Virus record (IMG/VR): IMGVR_UViG_3300033146_001159
Coordinates: 1-30,693 of that record
DNA length: 30,693 nt
Reading direction: 5' to 3' (one strand)
From: a virus
Of the stretch, positions 13,690-23,468 are shown in pieces (position 1 is the stretch's first letter; the number at the start of each line of letters is the position of its first letter). The translations under genes and the position numbers were made by a program. The notes below the pieces were generated by a model, which worked only from the letters and a program-made list of their open reading frames with translations, was not told where the DNA came from and did no database searches.

Positions 13690-15093
13690 GTGGGGTTATC
13701 ATCGAAAGACGTTACAGGTTCATCACACTTAATAACTTACAAAAATGAACAAGTGTTATTAGAATGTGGAATGTATCAGTGTAAAGATAAGATTAAACAG
13801 TATTCAACAAATAATAGGAATTTTGATTTTAAACCTAAAGAATTGACAAGTGTTATTATTTTACACTTTCATATCGATCATTTAGGTTTATTACCTAGAC
13901 TTTATCAAGATGGTTGTACAGCACCTATATATACTACAGTAGGTGGCAAAGAATATTTAAGGATAACATTTGAAGATAGTTTGAAGATTATGGAAAAGGA
14001 TTTAGAGTATATATCTAAAACTACAGGGAAAGTGGCTAAACCTATATATACTAAAGAGTTTGTTGATATAACATTAGATAAGATTGTTGAAGTAGATTTT
14101 AATACTATATTTCAGATCAATGAATATATGAGTATTAATTTGTTACACTCATATCATGCGTTAAATTCGGCACACTTAGAATTATATATTAAAGACAAGA
14201 AAGCTAATTATCAACGTAAATTATATTACACAAGTGACATAGGAAATATAGGAATTAGGGATAAATCGTTTTTAGAGAAGTTTCAAGGAGTCGTACAAGC
14301 CGATTCTGCCATTTTAGAGTCTACTTACGCACAAAGTGACCCAAACGCAATAAAAGTCCACAGAAAGGACGATAACGAAGCGATAAGGGGTGTTATTGAT
14401 TCCACAAGGTATGATAATAACAACAATGGTAATATAATCATAGCAAGTTTCGCTTTTCACCGTATGCAAGAGTTAATATTATGTATATACGATATGTACG
14501 GAAAAGATAAGGAATTTGATATGGATGTTATAGTTGATTCACCATTAGGCGTTAAGATAACTGAATACTTTGTTAAGTTTGCAAATAAGAAAGATAGTGT
14601 TAAATTACAAAAAGCTATTAATTGGTCTAATTTACATTTAGTCAGTGATTGGCAAGATTCTGAAAAATATAGAAATGATGGTAAGTCTAAAATTGTAATA
14701 GCTGCTAGTGGGTTTATGGAGAGTGGTAGGATTATATCATGGTTAAAAAGTTGTTTGCCAGACAAAGATACATATTTTGTATTTGTGGGATATAGTAGTC
14801 CGGATTCATTAGCTAGTAAAATTAAATCTAAAAAGTATGACCGTGTGAAGATAAATGGCGAAGAATATGATAATAAGGCAAGTGTATTAAATTTATTAAG
14901 TTTTTCAAGTCATATACAGCATAATGATATGGTCAAGTATTATTCTGATATGAATGTTAGAAATGTATATTTAGTTCACGGAAATATGAATAGACGAATA
15001 GAGTTTAAAAAAACTTTAGAAACCGAGTATAGACGTAAAAACAAATCTACAAAGGTATGGATAGGTGAATATGGTTTAGAGGTTGATATATAA
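13690..15093 (+). CDS. beta-CASP metallo-beta-lactamase RNase (467 aa or longer)
   Basis: This is an RNA-processing nuclease of the CPSF/RNase J-like beta-CASP class. Metallo-beta-lactamase motifs: H59-F-H61-I-D63-H64, the 'NSAHLEL' block with H162 and 'TSDIG' with D182. Beta-CASP motifs: 'AILESTY' (E209), 'ASGFMESGRI' and a late 'VYLVHGN' histidine. The N-terminal VTGSSHL..ECGMYQ is the standard family opening. The GTG at 13690 is the first usual start codon, but it has no ribosome site and would cut the first beta strand. The frame is open upstream to 13624 with an AAAGGGG site at 13626-13632 and an AUA codon at 13642, giving a lysine-rich extension of 16 residues. Likely acts on phage or host RNA in the cytoplasm. 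Confidence 0.9.
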   Translation: MGLSSKDVTGSSHLITYKNEQVLLECGMYQCKDKIKQYSTNNRNFDFKPKELTSVIILHFHIDHLGLLPRLYQDGCTAPIYTTVGGKEYLRITFEDSLKIMEKDLEYISKTTGKVAKPIYTKEFVDITLDKIVEVDFNTIFQINEYMSINLLHSYHALNSAHLELYIKDKKANYQRKLYYTSDIGNIGIRDKSFLEKFQGVVQADSAILESTYAQSDPNAIKVHRKDDNEAIRGVIDSTRYDNNNNGNIIIASFAFHRMQELILCIYDMYGKDKEFDMDVIVDSPLGVKITEYFVKFANKKDSVKLQKAINWSNLHLVSDWQDSEKYRNDGKSKIVIAASGFMESGRIISWLKSCLPDKDTYFVFVGYSSPDSLASKIKSKKYDRVKINGEEYDNKASVLNLLSFSSHIQHNDMVKYYSDMNVRNVYLVHGNMNRRIEFKKTLETEYRRKNKSTKVWIGEYGLEVDI

Positions 15094-15133
15094 TTATACA
15101 AGTCATTTATTCAAAAATGGAAGGATATAAAAA

Positions 15134-16408
15134 ATGAGCATTAAACAAGATATAAATTTTGATAATTATGACAGAGAATCTTTAAACAAAATAAATAAAA
15201 GACGTCAAGAGTCAGATTGTTTTATCAATGTATTTAATAATTTAACAGATATTGAAGTGTCTGAAACAGAGGCTAGAAAAGAATTAAGAGGCATTGAAAA
15301 CTTCTTAAATAGAAAGCTTGAAATATCGGGTGAAAATAATAAAGAGAATATAGTTAAGTATAGTGAATCCATTGAAATAAATAGTAATGGTGTACAAGTT
15401 AGTAATAAACTAATTGAAATGAACGAAGAACAGTTGAAAGACCCTGTATTTATGCTAAATGCACATGGGTACAGTGAAAAAAGTTTTGAATTGTTAAATG
15501 TCAAGAATAACTTCTGGAATGTATATTCTAAAAAAGATGGTGTTCAGACATTATATTCAAGTAAAATTACTGTTAAGCCTATTATACAAGAGTTTGATAT
15601 TGAGTGGGCTAAAGAGATATTTGAAGAATTGCCTAGTTTAAAACCGGTTAAAAAATATATTGACAAAGTGCATAAATCAATAATAGAAATTCAATATGCA
15701 GATTTACATATAGGTTTACAAGGTTGCGAATATGAAGAAGAATTGAATGATATGACAGATAGAATTATATCTAAATTTAAACATGCTGATATATTCTTAA
15801 TTCCCATGGGACAAGATTTATTGAATAGTAATCACACTGTTAATTCAGCTAGTGTAACTGTTAAAGGAACTATCGTGGAATCCAATATGTCATATAGTGA
15901 AATGTTTAAAAGTGGATTAAGGGTTTATTGTCACATAGTAGACAGAATACTCGAACAAACTGATGCAGTAATTGATATGCCATATATATTAGGGAATCAT
16001 GATAAACATAGTGCTTTCGGAGTTTATCAATCGCTAATGCAAAGGTATAGGAATAATCCTAATATTAAATTTGATGATAGTATGAAACCTAGAAAATATA
16101 GGGGTTATGGTGTTAATGGAATAGGATTAGGACATGGTCAATCAGAGGGTAAGAGAATAACAGGATTGTTTCAAACAGAAGCATCTAGCATATTTGCTAA
16201 CTCTAAATTTGTTGAGTTCCATTTATCTCACTTACATTCTGAAAAATCATTTAGTGAAAATGGAATAACATTTAGAAGGCTACCTACTGTGAACAAGCCA
16301 GATGAATGGCATAATGAAAAAGGTTTTGTAGGTGCAACAAATAGAATACAAGTATTTGAATATGATTATGAAATAGGCTTAGAAAGTATTAATTATTTCA
16401 CATTGTAA
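15134..16408 (+). CDS. SbcD/Mre11-like phage metallophosphoesterase (424 aa)
   Basis: The C-terminal part (about 180-424) carries a calcineurin-type phosphoesterase core: ADLHIG (D190, H192), GQD (226-228, in place of the common GD), GNHD (287-290), GHG near 340 and 'LSHLHSE' near 368. The N-terminal 170 residues are helical and charged and are not recognised; phage homologues often have a DNA-contact domain there. The start is supported by ATGGAAGGATATAAAAA upstream. It lies between the RNase and packaging genes, so it may process DNA before packaging or act on RNA ends. It has no SbcC-like partner in view. Confidence 0.85.
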   Translation: MSIKQDINFDNYDRESLNKINKRRQESDCFINVFNNLTDIEVSETEARKELRGIENFLNRKLEISGENNKENIVKYSESIEINSNGVQVSNKLIEMNEEQLKDPVFMLNAHGYSEKSFELLNVKNNFWNVYSKKDGVQTLYSSKITVKPIIQEFDIEWAKEIFEELPSLKPVKKYIDKVHKSIIEIQYADLHIGLQGCEYEEELNDMTDRIISKFKHADIFLIPMGQDLLNSNHTVNSASVTVKGTIVESNMSYSEMFKSGLRVYCHIVDRILEQTDAVIDMPYILGNHDKHSAFGVYQSLMQRYRNNPNIKFDDSMKPRKYRGYGVNGIGLGHGQSEGKRITGLFQTEASSIFANSKFVEFHLSHLHSEKSFSENGITFRRLPTVNKPDEWHNEKGFVGATNRIQVFEYDYEIGLESINYFTL

Positions 16409-16420
16409 TATTATAGTTAG

Positions 16421-16461
16421 ACAGCATTATAACTACTGATACATAGTGGCTATGGTGCTGT
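16421..16461 (+). other. 11-bp RNA hairpin between phosphoesterase and packaging genes
   Basis: ACAGCATTATA (16421-16431) pairs with TATGGTGCTGT (16451-16461): nine Watson-Crick pairs and two G-U wobbles, with an inner ACTA/TAGT stem. There is no T-run after it, so it is not a classic terminator. The wobble pairs suggest selection on RNA rather than DNA. Confidence 0.5.
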
Positions 16462-16540
16462 TAATAGTACAATATTTCAAACAATATATAAGTAAGTGCG
16501 AATTAAAATGGTTTAAACAAAAATGGAAGGTGAAAAAGAT

Positions 16541-17809
16541 ATGACTAAGAAAAAAGTAACGCCGAATCCTAATCTTACTAAAGGTGGGAATGTAGCTAAT
16601 AGTGATAAAAATTCAGCAAATATAAAGATGATAAAAGATATTAGAGCAAAGAAAACTTCTGAACGTATAGGATCTGGTGTAGGGAATATTGAAAAATTCA
16701 ATCCAGATACTATGTTTATTACTTGTGCGCATTGTAACAGAACTTTGTCAGCGAAGAATAGAAATTATTTTAAAGCTAATTCTAAATCTATATTTAGTGG
16801 CTTAGGCTATGTTCCTATTTGTGATAGATGTATAAGTGAGTTATTCTTAGAGTATTATTATTTACATGATAGAGATATTTATAGGGCAGTATATTTTACA
16901 TGTAGAAAAATGGATATTATGTATTCAGCATCAGCCGTTGATGGTGTGCTAAAAAGAGAAAATAATAATTTAGATAGTACTATGGGTGTTTACATCTCAA
17001 TAGTTAATGGTGCAGTGTTAAGGAAAAAAGTAGGTAACTTTGACGATTCAGATACTTTAAATCTAACCGATGAAAATTCGCTAGAAGGTTTAATGCGTAA
17101 AAATCAAGGCAAATTTAAAGAACGTGATAAATATACTGTCCAAGAAAAAAGAGCAAAAAAAGATATTATAAATTTATTAGGAATTAATCCATTTGAAACC
17201 ATGGAAAGTGAATTAAAACCAGCCGAAGTGGGTCAAATGTTTATGGAATTGGTTGTATATGTAGAAGATGAGGAAATCGTAGGAAGTCCATTTAAAATGA
17301 GTGTTGTTTTACAAGTTATAAACAACAATAGTCAGATTAGAAGATTTGATGATTACCTGTCCATATTAGCTAGTGATTTAAAAAGTTTTGAACTTAATCA
17401 AGCACTTGTTACTAGTATGACAAACAGTAAAAATAAATTAATAGAAACTAACACTAAAATTGTTAGAGAGAATAAATGGTTATCTGCTGAAAATTCTGGT
17501 GGAACTAGATTAGGTGCTATGATGAAAAAGTATGCTAGATTAGATTTTGAAGAGGTTGAAGTTGATTATTACAAACAGCGTGAGGCTAAAGCGTTTAAAC
17601 AAGTATTTGATGAATCTAACAAGAGTATATTGAACAGCATTAACTTCACAGAAGATACTGAAAGAGAATTGTTTAGAATACAAAAAGATTTGATATTTTC
17701 AAAAGATAAGGAGATAGCAAATCAGTTTGAAACAAATAGAGAATTAGCTGTAGCCATAGTCGAATATAAGAAAAAAATTATAAGCCTCGGTGGTGAGATA
17801 GATGAGTAG
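16541..17809 (+). CDS. zinc-finger protein, possible small terminase-associated protein (422 aa)
   Basis: The frame opens at 16523, but GGAAGGTG lies 8 bases before the ATG at 16541, so I start there (MTKKKVTPNPNL). The N-terminal 45 residues are lysine-rich and probably disordered. A CAHC...CDRC zinc finger follows at about 62-97, then a mostly helical body with a coiled-coil region near 270-420. It overlaps the large terminase gene by 8 bases. Position directly before TerL and a DNA-binding-like zinc finger suggest a small terminase or packaging recognition subunit, but its length is well above the usual 150-200 residues and the family is not recognised. Confidence 0.62.
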   Translation: MTKKKVTPNPNLTKGGNVANSDKNSANIKMIKDIRAKKTSERIGSGVGNIEKFNPDTMFITCAHCNRTLSAKNRNYFKANSKSIFSGLGYVPICDRCISELFLEYYYLHDRDIYRAVYFTCRKMDIMYSASAVDGVLKRENNNLDSTMGVYISIVNGAVLRKKVGNFDDSDTLNLTDENSLEGLMRKNQGKFKERDKYTVQEKRAKKDIINLLGINPFETMESELKPAEVGQMFMELVVYVEDEEIVGSPFKMSVVLQVINNNSQIRRFDDYLSILASDLKSFELNQALVTSMTNSKNKLIETNTKIVRENKWLSAENSGGTRLGAMMKKYARLDFEEVEVDYYKQREAKAFKQVFDESNKSILNSINFTEDTERELFRIQKDLIFSKDKEIANQFETNRELAVAIVEYKKKIISLGGEIDE

Positions 17810-19640
17810 AAAAATTACTAAAGAATTATTAACTAAATCACAATATGATAATTATTTAGATAATTCATATACTATTAATTTTTGGAGAGAAAATCCAGCA
17901 TTAGCTATTAGAGAACTATTAGGGATACAATTATTGGATTTCCAAAAGTTAATAGTTGAAATGTTTTTTAAAGCAGAATTTATAGTATTAGCTATGTGTA
18001 GAAATAGTGGTAAATCTTTATTATCAGCTATTATAATTATGATAACTGTATTACTGTATCCGGAAGAAGAAGCATGGATAATTAGTGCTACAGGAGTTCA
18101 ATCTAAGAAGTTATTTTCTTACGTTGAAGATTTATCATTAGGAAATTTAGAGAACAAGTTTGGTGAATTGCCCGATTTATTTTCTAAGGAAGTTAAGACT
18201 AGTTTTCAATCACCTACAGGATTTAGTCATAACTCAACAGGATATAAATTTCAAGTTGATGGCAACAATTCTAAAGTAGGTACATTGAACTCAAATGTAA
18301 ACAACTTACGTTCTCAAAGAAGTACATTAAATGTGGTTGATGAGGCTGGATTTTGTGTTGAAGAATTATTTGCATCAGTTGCAAGTTATTTGACAACTAA
18401 CTCTGACTTTAAAACAGATGCAGAAGATGTATTTTTTGATATCAGAACTAAGAAAAAGAATAAGCCTAATAGAGCATTATATATAAGTTCTGTATCTGAT
18501 AAGACTTCTGAATTTTATAAAAAGTATAGGGAATATGCTATCAGAATGTTTGCTGGTGATACAAGATATTTTGTACTAGATTTGAATATTGAAATACCTT
18601 TACATCCCACTATGAACGGTAGAAAATATACCCCATTGTTATCTCAATCAGTAGTTGATACTGAAATGGCTACAAATAAAGTTAAAGCCATGAGAGAGTA
18701 TTATAATGTGTGGGATCAAGATTCCGATGACCAGATTATCAAATCGAACGTTATAGAGAGAAATTCTACTTTTCAATTACCAGAAGTTGCACCAATTAAA
18801 GGTGCTAAATATGGTCTATTTTATGACCCTGCACAATCAGCAGATAACTCTATCGTATTAGTTGGTAAAACAGAATACGATGACAAAATAGGATGGCATG
18901 GTAGTGTTGCTAATATGAGTAATTTTAAAGATTTAAAAGATACAAGTGTTAAGAATAGACAGATGTTATATCCAGATCAAGTTGACGAATTAAGGAAATT
19001 ATTGGTTAAATATAATGGAGATGGAGCAGAGTACGAAAACGTACAAACAATGATGATAGATAGTGGTTCTGGTGGTGGTGGACTGTTATATGCAGGTACA
19101 CTATTATTATACTTTAAAGATGCACATACGGGCGATTTACACAGAGGTATTATTGATGACGAATACTTTGCAGAAAAAGTATATGATTACCCTAATGCTT
19201 ATCCATTATTATCTATGATAGAACCTAGTAAATTTAGAAATAAAATGGTTCAAGAATTAATAGATTTATTAGATTTGAATTTGATTAAATTTCCAAAAGA
19301 ATATAATGGAAGTGGTCACGTTGATTTAGAGTCTGTTGATGAAAAAGGCGAATCTACGATACAAAGACGTGTATTAACAGATGAAGAACAGTTAGCACTT
19401 ATTAACATTGATTTGTGTAAAACTGAATGTAAAGTTATACACAAATACAAGACAAGTTCGGGTAAATATATTTATAAAGTAAGGGAAGATTTATCAAGAG
19501 ATTTTCATGATGATAGGTTTTACACATTACTTATGTTTGCACATCATATACATATGTTAAGGAATGATGACACTATGAAAAATGGTATGCAAAAAGAAGA
19601 AAAAGATGATACTATATTGAGTTTATGCACTACAAAATAA
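17802..19640 (+). CDS. terL: terminase large subunit (612 aa)
   Basis: This is the DNA-packaging motor with ATPase and nuclease domains. Walker A is C66-RNSGKS, Walker B is 'TLNVVDE' ending D180-E181. The RNase H-like nuclease shows D342 ('YDPAQSADNS'), D420 ('MMIDSGSGGGG') and D570-D571 ('DFHDDRFYTL'). Full length for the family. Start ATG overlaps the upstream gene by 8 bases (translational coupling). Works with the portal encoded next to load the capsid. Confidence 0.96.
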   Translation: MSRKITKELLTKSQYDNYLDNSYTINFWRENPALAIRELLGIQLLDFQKLIVEMFFKAEFIVLAMCRNSGKSLLSAIIIMITVLLYPEEEAWIISATGVQSKKLFSYVEDLSLGNLENKFGELPDLFSKEVKTSFQSPTGFSHNSTGYKFQVDGNNSKVGTLNSNVNNLRSQRSTLNVVDEAGFCVEELFASVASYLTTNSDFKTDAEDVFFDIRTKKKNKPNRALYISSVSDKTSEFYKKYREYAIRMFAGDTRYFVLDLNIEIPLHPTMNGRKYTPLLSQSVVDTEMATNKVKAMREYYNVWDQDSDDQIIKSNVIERNSTFQLPEVAPIKGAKYGLFYDPAQSADNSIVLVGKTEYDDKIGWHGSVANMSNFKDLKDTSVKNRQMLYPDQVDELRKLLVKYNGDGAEYENVQTMMIDSGSGGGGLLYAGTLLLYFKDAHTGDLHRGIIDDEYFAEKVYDYPNAYPLLSMIEPSKFRNKMVQELIDLLDLNLIKFPKEYNGSGHVDLESVDEKGESTIQRRVLTDEEQLALINIDLCKTECKVIHKYKTSSGKYIYKVREDLSRDFHDDRFYTLLMFAHHIHMLRNDDTMKNGMQKEEKDDTILSLCTTK

Positions 19641-19664
19641 TATCACAGAAAGGAAATAAAAACA

Positions 19665-21296
19665 TTGAATGATGGAAAAGATGTTTTACTATCTGATTTA
19701 TACACAGATTATAAAAATTCTGAAATATCAGATGGATTAACAACAGAAGAAGTTAGGAATAATGTAACAGAGATTTATAATAAAATTAATTCAAGTTTTG
19801 AAAATTCTTTCTCTACAACTAGTAAAAAAGCTAAATTTGATATAGATAGTTTTATGAGTGGAATATATGGCAACGTCACAAGCAATATTATGGCAAGAAA
19901 ATATACAGCAAAAACTATTGATAATTATATGAACTCTGCATGGAATTTCAAAGATGAATTATTAAGAATGAGTATGTATTTTTATATTAAGTCACAAGAG
20001 TTTAAGGGTATTATAGAATATAAAAGTAATATGTTAACGTATGCTAATGTATTATACCCATCTAATATTGTTGATGATGAATTTGATATTGAAGAATATT
20101 ATAAAAATGTTAAATTTATAGATAATTATAATTTAGCAAGTAAACTAAGTGTGTCGAGCAAAATACTAGTTAGAGAAGATATATATTTTGCGTATGAAAC
20201 AACCGATAGTACAGGTAGAAATTTCCTATGGAAAAAGTTACCTAGTGAATATTGTAAAATCATAGGTAGAGATAGATTTGAGACTTATAGAGTTGCATTT
20301 AATTATACTTATTTTGATAGATACCCAGAGGATTTAGATACATTTCCTATTGAGTTTAAGTCTAAATATAATAGTTTAAAAATCAAAAGGAATGATAATA
20401 AGAAAAATTCAAAAGTTGATAATCAATTAAATAAGAAATTTTACAATTCTATGTTACATGAGTTAGATAATACAAAAGCAATTGCTTTTAAATTTGATGA
20501 AAGTGTAGATTATGTATTGCCATTTTACAGTGGAATGTTTGTTGATTTGATTAGATTAGCAGAGTTAAAAGATGTTGAAGTTGTAGGTGCTGTGTCTGAT
20601 AATTATAAGTTATTACATCAGTTAGTTCCTATGAATGATGAAAGTGGCAAAAAAGATGATTTCATGATTAGTGGTGGATTCTTAAAAGGATTCCATAATA
20701 ACTTAACAGCAACATCACCTGTAGGAGTAGGGGTTGTAACGTCACCTATGCCCGTATCACCTATTACGCTTAAACAAGGCGTAGGAAGTGCAGAAGAGGG
20801 TATAGTTAAGAAACAAATGACTAACCTATTGACTCAATCGGGAACATCGTCATTGTTATTTAACGGTGCATCAACTAGTGCATCTGGGCTTGAAAACAAT
20901 ATTCAAGTAGACGAAAACATGATGTTTAAATTACTAAGACAGTATGAGAAATTCATGCGTAAAAGATTATTCTTATATAACAAGAATACTTATAAATACA
21001 CTTTAAGTTTTATAAACCATACATTTTATAATACTGATAAATTATATAATAATCTATCTAAAGCAGGTCAAGCAGGTATGAATACTGAATTTGAATTAAA
21101 TGCTATACTAGGTAGATCACAACTTTCATTTATTAATTCTGGTAAGCTTTTGGATAAATTGGGATTAAGAGATGAGATGATACCTTTTAAATCTAGTCAT
21201 GTAGGTGATGGAAGTGAAGAACCTAAAGAAGTAGGCGATAAAAAGATAAAAGGTGACTTATCAGATGGTGGTGAAAAAACCAAAGACAATAGATAG
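19665..21296 (+). CDS. portal protein (543 aa)
   Basis: Forms the ring at the capsid vertex through which DNA passes. The call rests on position between TerL and the protease/scaffold gene, on length, and on the portal-like mid-region with a long N-terminal helix-rich part ('YMNSAWNFKDELLRMSMYFYIKS'). A glycine/serine-rich stretch ('ATSPVGVGVVTSPMP') resembles a flexible tunnel loop region. The C-terminus is charged and disordered (KEVGDKKIKGD...). The start is TTG at 19665 with AGAAAGGAAATAAAAACA upstream. Confidence 0.85.
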   Translation: MNDGKDVLLSDLYTDYKNSEISDGLTTEEVRNNVTEIYNKINSSFENSFSTTSKKAKFDIDSFMSGIYGNVTSNIMARKYTAKTIDNYMNSAWNFKDELLRMSMYFYIKSQEFKGIIEYKSNMLTYANVLYPSNIVDDEFDIEEYYKNVKFIDNYNLASKLSVSSKILVREDIYFAYETTDSTGRNFLWKKLPSEYCKIIGRDRFETYRVAFNYTYFDRYPEDLDTFPIEFKSKYNSLKIKRNDNKKNSKVDNQLNKKFYNSMLHELDNTKAIAFKFDESVDYVLPFYSGMFVDLIRLAELKDVEVVGAVSDNYKLLHQLVPMNDESGKKDDFMISGGFLKGFHNNLTATSPVGVGVVTSPMPVSPITLKQGVGSAEEGIVKKQMTNLLTQSGTSSLLFNGASTSASGLENNIQVDENMMFKLLRQYEKFMRKRLFLYNKNTYKYTLSFINHTFYNTDKLYNNLSKAGQAGMNTEFELNAILGRSQLSFINSGKLLDKLGLRDEMIPFKSSHVGDGSEEPKEVGDKKIKGDLSDGGEKTKDNR

Positions 21297-21320
21297 TTTA
21301 GATTGTGAGGTCAATAAATT

Positions 21321-22874
21321 ATGAGTGATGTAATAGTGAAAAAATTGAATAAAGATGACTTCATAAAGAATAGTAGATTTAATATTATTAACTTTGAAGT
21401 TGATGAAACAATTGAACAGGATGAAGATAGTAGATTTACTAAGGTTAGAGTTGTAATTGCACATACAGGTTTGAACTTAAATAAATCAGAATTTAGTAAA
21501 GAGTTATTAGAATCAATGATACCCGATTTAGCGTTAGTTCCTATAGTTGGTTTTATTCAAGCTGATACGGCTAATAAGATGGATTATAAAGGACACGAGG
21601 AAAGATATATTGTTACAACTGATGGTGTATCTGTAGAATATTTAGGAAGAATGTATGGTATAATTCCCGAAGAAAATAATGCTAGATTTGAAATGATTAC
21701 TAATGATGGTGTTGAAAGAGAGTATTTAGTATGTGATGGTATTCTTATGAATATGTTTTCTAATGCTAAAGAAATATTTGACAGAGATACAACAAAAGGT
21801 CAAAGCATGGAATTAGTTGAAGATACGTTTGATGGATACTATGATATGGTTAATGAGAAATTTGTTGTAACAAGTGCAAAATTTAAAGCTTTGTGTATTC
21901 TGGGTGACAATAATGTTCCTGCTATGACAGGTGGATTAATTGAAAAAACTCAATTTACAAAAATAAATATGGAAACTTTTATTAAAGAAGTCGAGTATGC
22001 TAATAAGTTTACTCAAACCGAGAAAGGGGAGAAAGTATTGGATATTAAATTATTTGAAAAACTACTCAAAAATTATTCAAGTGTTTCTACCGAGTTCGCA
22101 GAGGAAGTTAAAGGCAAACTTGATAGTTATGAAACGGAAGAAGATTTAAAGTCAGTTCTTGAAGCAGAGAATAAGACACAATTTGAATTAACTTTCAACG
22201 CACAATATGGTTTACTTAGTAATGCTGTAAGAGAATTAGCACAAACTGATGGTTATTATAGCGAGGCTAAATATAGTGCTAGAGATGTCAATTTTGAAAT
22301 AGGAGAAGTCTACGTTGTTGATTATAGCGATTGGATGGATTATGGATTTACATTCACAAAAGATGGCGATAAGTTTATCGTTGACGAAGAAAGTAAATTT
22401 CAAATTGCATGGCAGCCTGTTAAATTAGTAGAGGGTTCAACTCCTATGTTTAGTGTAAGTGAAGAGGGTAAAGTAGCATATGAAAAAGGTTTAGAATTAG
22501 TAGAGTCTACTAAAGAAGAGCTTAAAACTGAATATGATACTACTATCGAAACTATGAAGTCTGAATTTGAAACAGAGAAATCTGAATTAAACGCAGAACT
22601 TGAAAGACTTACAAAATTCGAAGAAGTATCTTTAGAGAAACAAAAGCTAGATTATGTAGCTAAAGTTGAAAATTTAGATGAATCTGAAAAAGAAGAGTTA
22701 GTAGGTAAAATTACAGAGTTTACATTTGTTGAATTAGAAGATGAAGTTGTTAAAATTATAGGCAAGAAATCTTTAAAATTTACAGCCAATGAAACACCTA
22801 TCAAAGATACAATTAGTACTCATGAAGAACCAAAGGAAAAGTCACATATATTAGATAGCGTATTTGGTGTCTAA
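21321..22874 (+). CDS. prohead protease/scaffold fusion (517 aa)
   Basis: Residues 1-200 resemble the capsid maturation protease domain: a beta-rich fold with 'PIVGFI', a conserved-looking His near 'KGHEERY' and a 'KGQSMEL' block that matches the catalytic Ser-x-E pattern of S78-type proteases. Residues 215-470 are charged and helical with a strong coiled-coil at about 390-470 (repeated E-L-K-T-E), as expected for a scaffold core. Such protease-scaffold fusions are usual directly before the major capsid gene. It would guide capsid assembly and then cut itself and the capsid protein. Catalytic residue assignment is by pattern only. Confidence 0.75.
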   Translation: MSDVIVKKLNKDDFIKNSRFNIINFEVDETIEQDEDSRFTKVRVVIAHTGLNLNKSEFSKELLESMIPDLALVPIVGFIQADTANKMDYKGHEERYIVTTDGVSVEYLGRMYGIIPEENNARFEMITNDGVEREYLVCDGILMNMFSNAKEIFDRDTTKGQSMELVEDTFDGYYDMVNEKFVVTSAKFKALCILGDNNVPAMTGGLIEKTQFTKINMETFIKEVEYANKFTQTEKGEKVLDIKLFEKLLKNYSSVSTEFAEEVKGKLDSYETEEDLKSVLEAENKTQFELTFNAQYGLLSNAVRELAQTDGYYSEAKYSARDVNFEIGEVYVVDYSDWMDYGFTFTKDGDKFIVDEESKFQIAWQPVKLVEGSTPMFSVSEEGKVAYEKGLELVESTKEELKTEYDTTIETMKSEFETEKSELNAELERLTKFEEVSLEKQKLDYVAKVENLDESEKEELVGKITEFTFVELEDEVVKIIGKKSLKFTANETPIKDTISTHEEPKEKSHILDSVFGV

Positions 22875-22924
22875 TTATAACATATCAACAATAATATTAA
22901 GAGAAAATACGGAGGATTCACAGT

Positions 22925-23401
22925 ATGTCAATGATTAATTTAGAAAAATGTCAAGCAATTACAAATGGAAATATCTTTAGTTTACAACATGATGCAGAAA
23001 TGAACAACGGTAACATCGCTTTTGTAGGCGTTAGAGTAGAAGATGATGTTTATGCAGTAGAAGTTCCTTTAACAGCTACTTTATCTGATAAGAGAATGGT
23101 TCTTATTGCAGCTGATGAGACACAAGCAGATCCAGCTAAAACTATTGGTGATTTTACAATCGCTGCTGATACACCAACACCAGCATATGTTTTAACAGAA
23201 GGTGACCAAGTATTATTTGATAATACACTTTTAACAGGAACACCTGTAGTAGATGAATTTTTAGTAGTTCAAAACAATTCACTATTGTTAAAAGCTAATG
23301 CTACCGCAGTAGGGAAAGTTGTTTTCAAAGTAGTAGACGTAGCACAAGTAATTGGTAAATCTGATTCACCTGCAACAAGAGCAATCGTAGAAATCGTTTA
23401 G
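22925..23401 (+). CDS. capsid decoration-like protein (158 aa)
   Basis: Small, beta-rich and acidic, placed between the protease/scaffold and the major capsid genes where head decoration proteins are found. It has a strong ribosome site (GGAGGATTCACAGT before ATG). Codon use shows more C-ending and GCA/GAC-type codons than its neighbours, like the capsid gene, in line with high expression. Family not recognised. Confidence 0.68.
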   Translation: MSMINLEKCQAITNGNIFSLQHDAEMNNGNIAFVGVRVEDDVYAVEVPLTATLSDKRMVLIAADETQADPAKTIGDFTIAADTPTPAYVLTEGDQVLFDNTLLTGTPVVDEFLVVQNNSLLLKANATAVGKVVFKVVDVAQVIGKSDSPATRAIVEIV

Positions 23402-23468
23402 TCATAATTAACAAAGTAACTTAACAATTAATAACAAACTAAAAGTAGAATTAATGGAGGATAGTCGC

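Noticed and set aside
13283-13690. Possible group I intron or known ribozyme between the polymerase and RNase genes
   Set aside because: The conserved group I core segments are not visible, the flanking proteins are different complete genes, and no hammerhead, twister or similar core could be matched.
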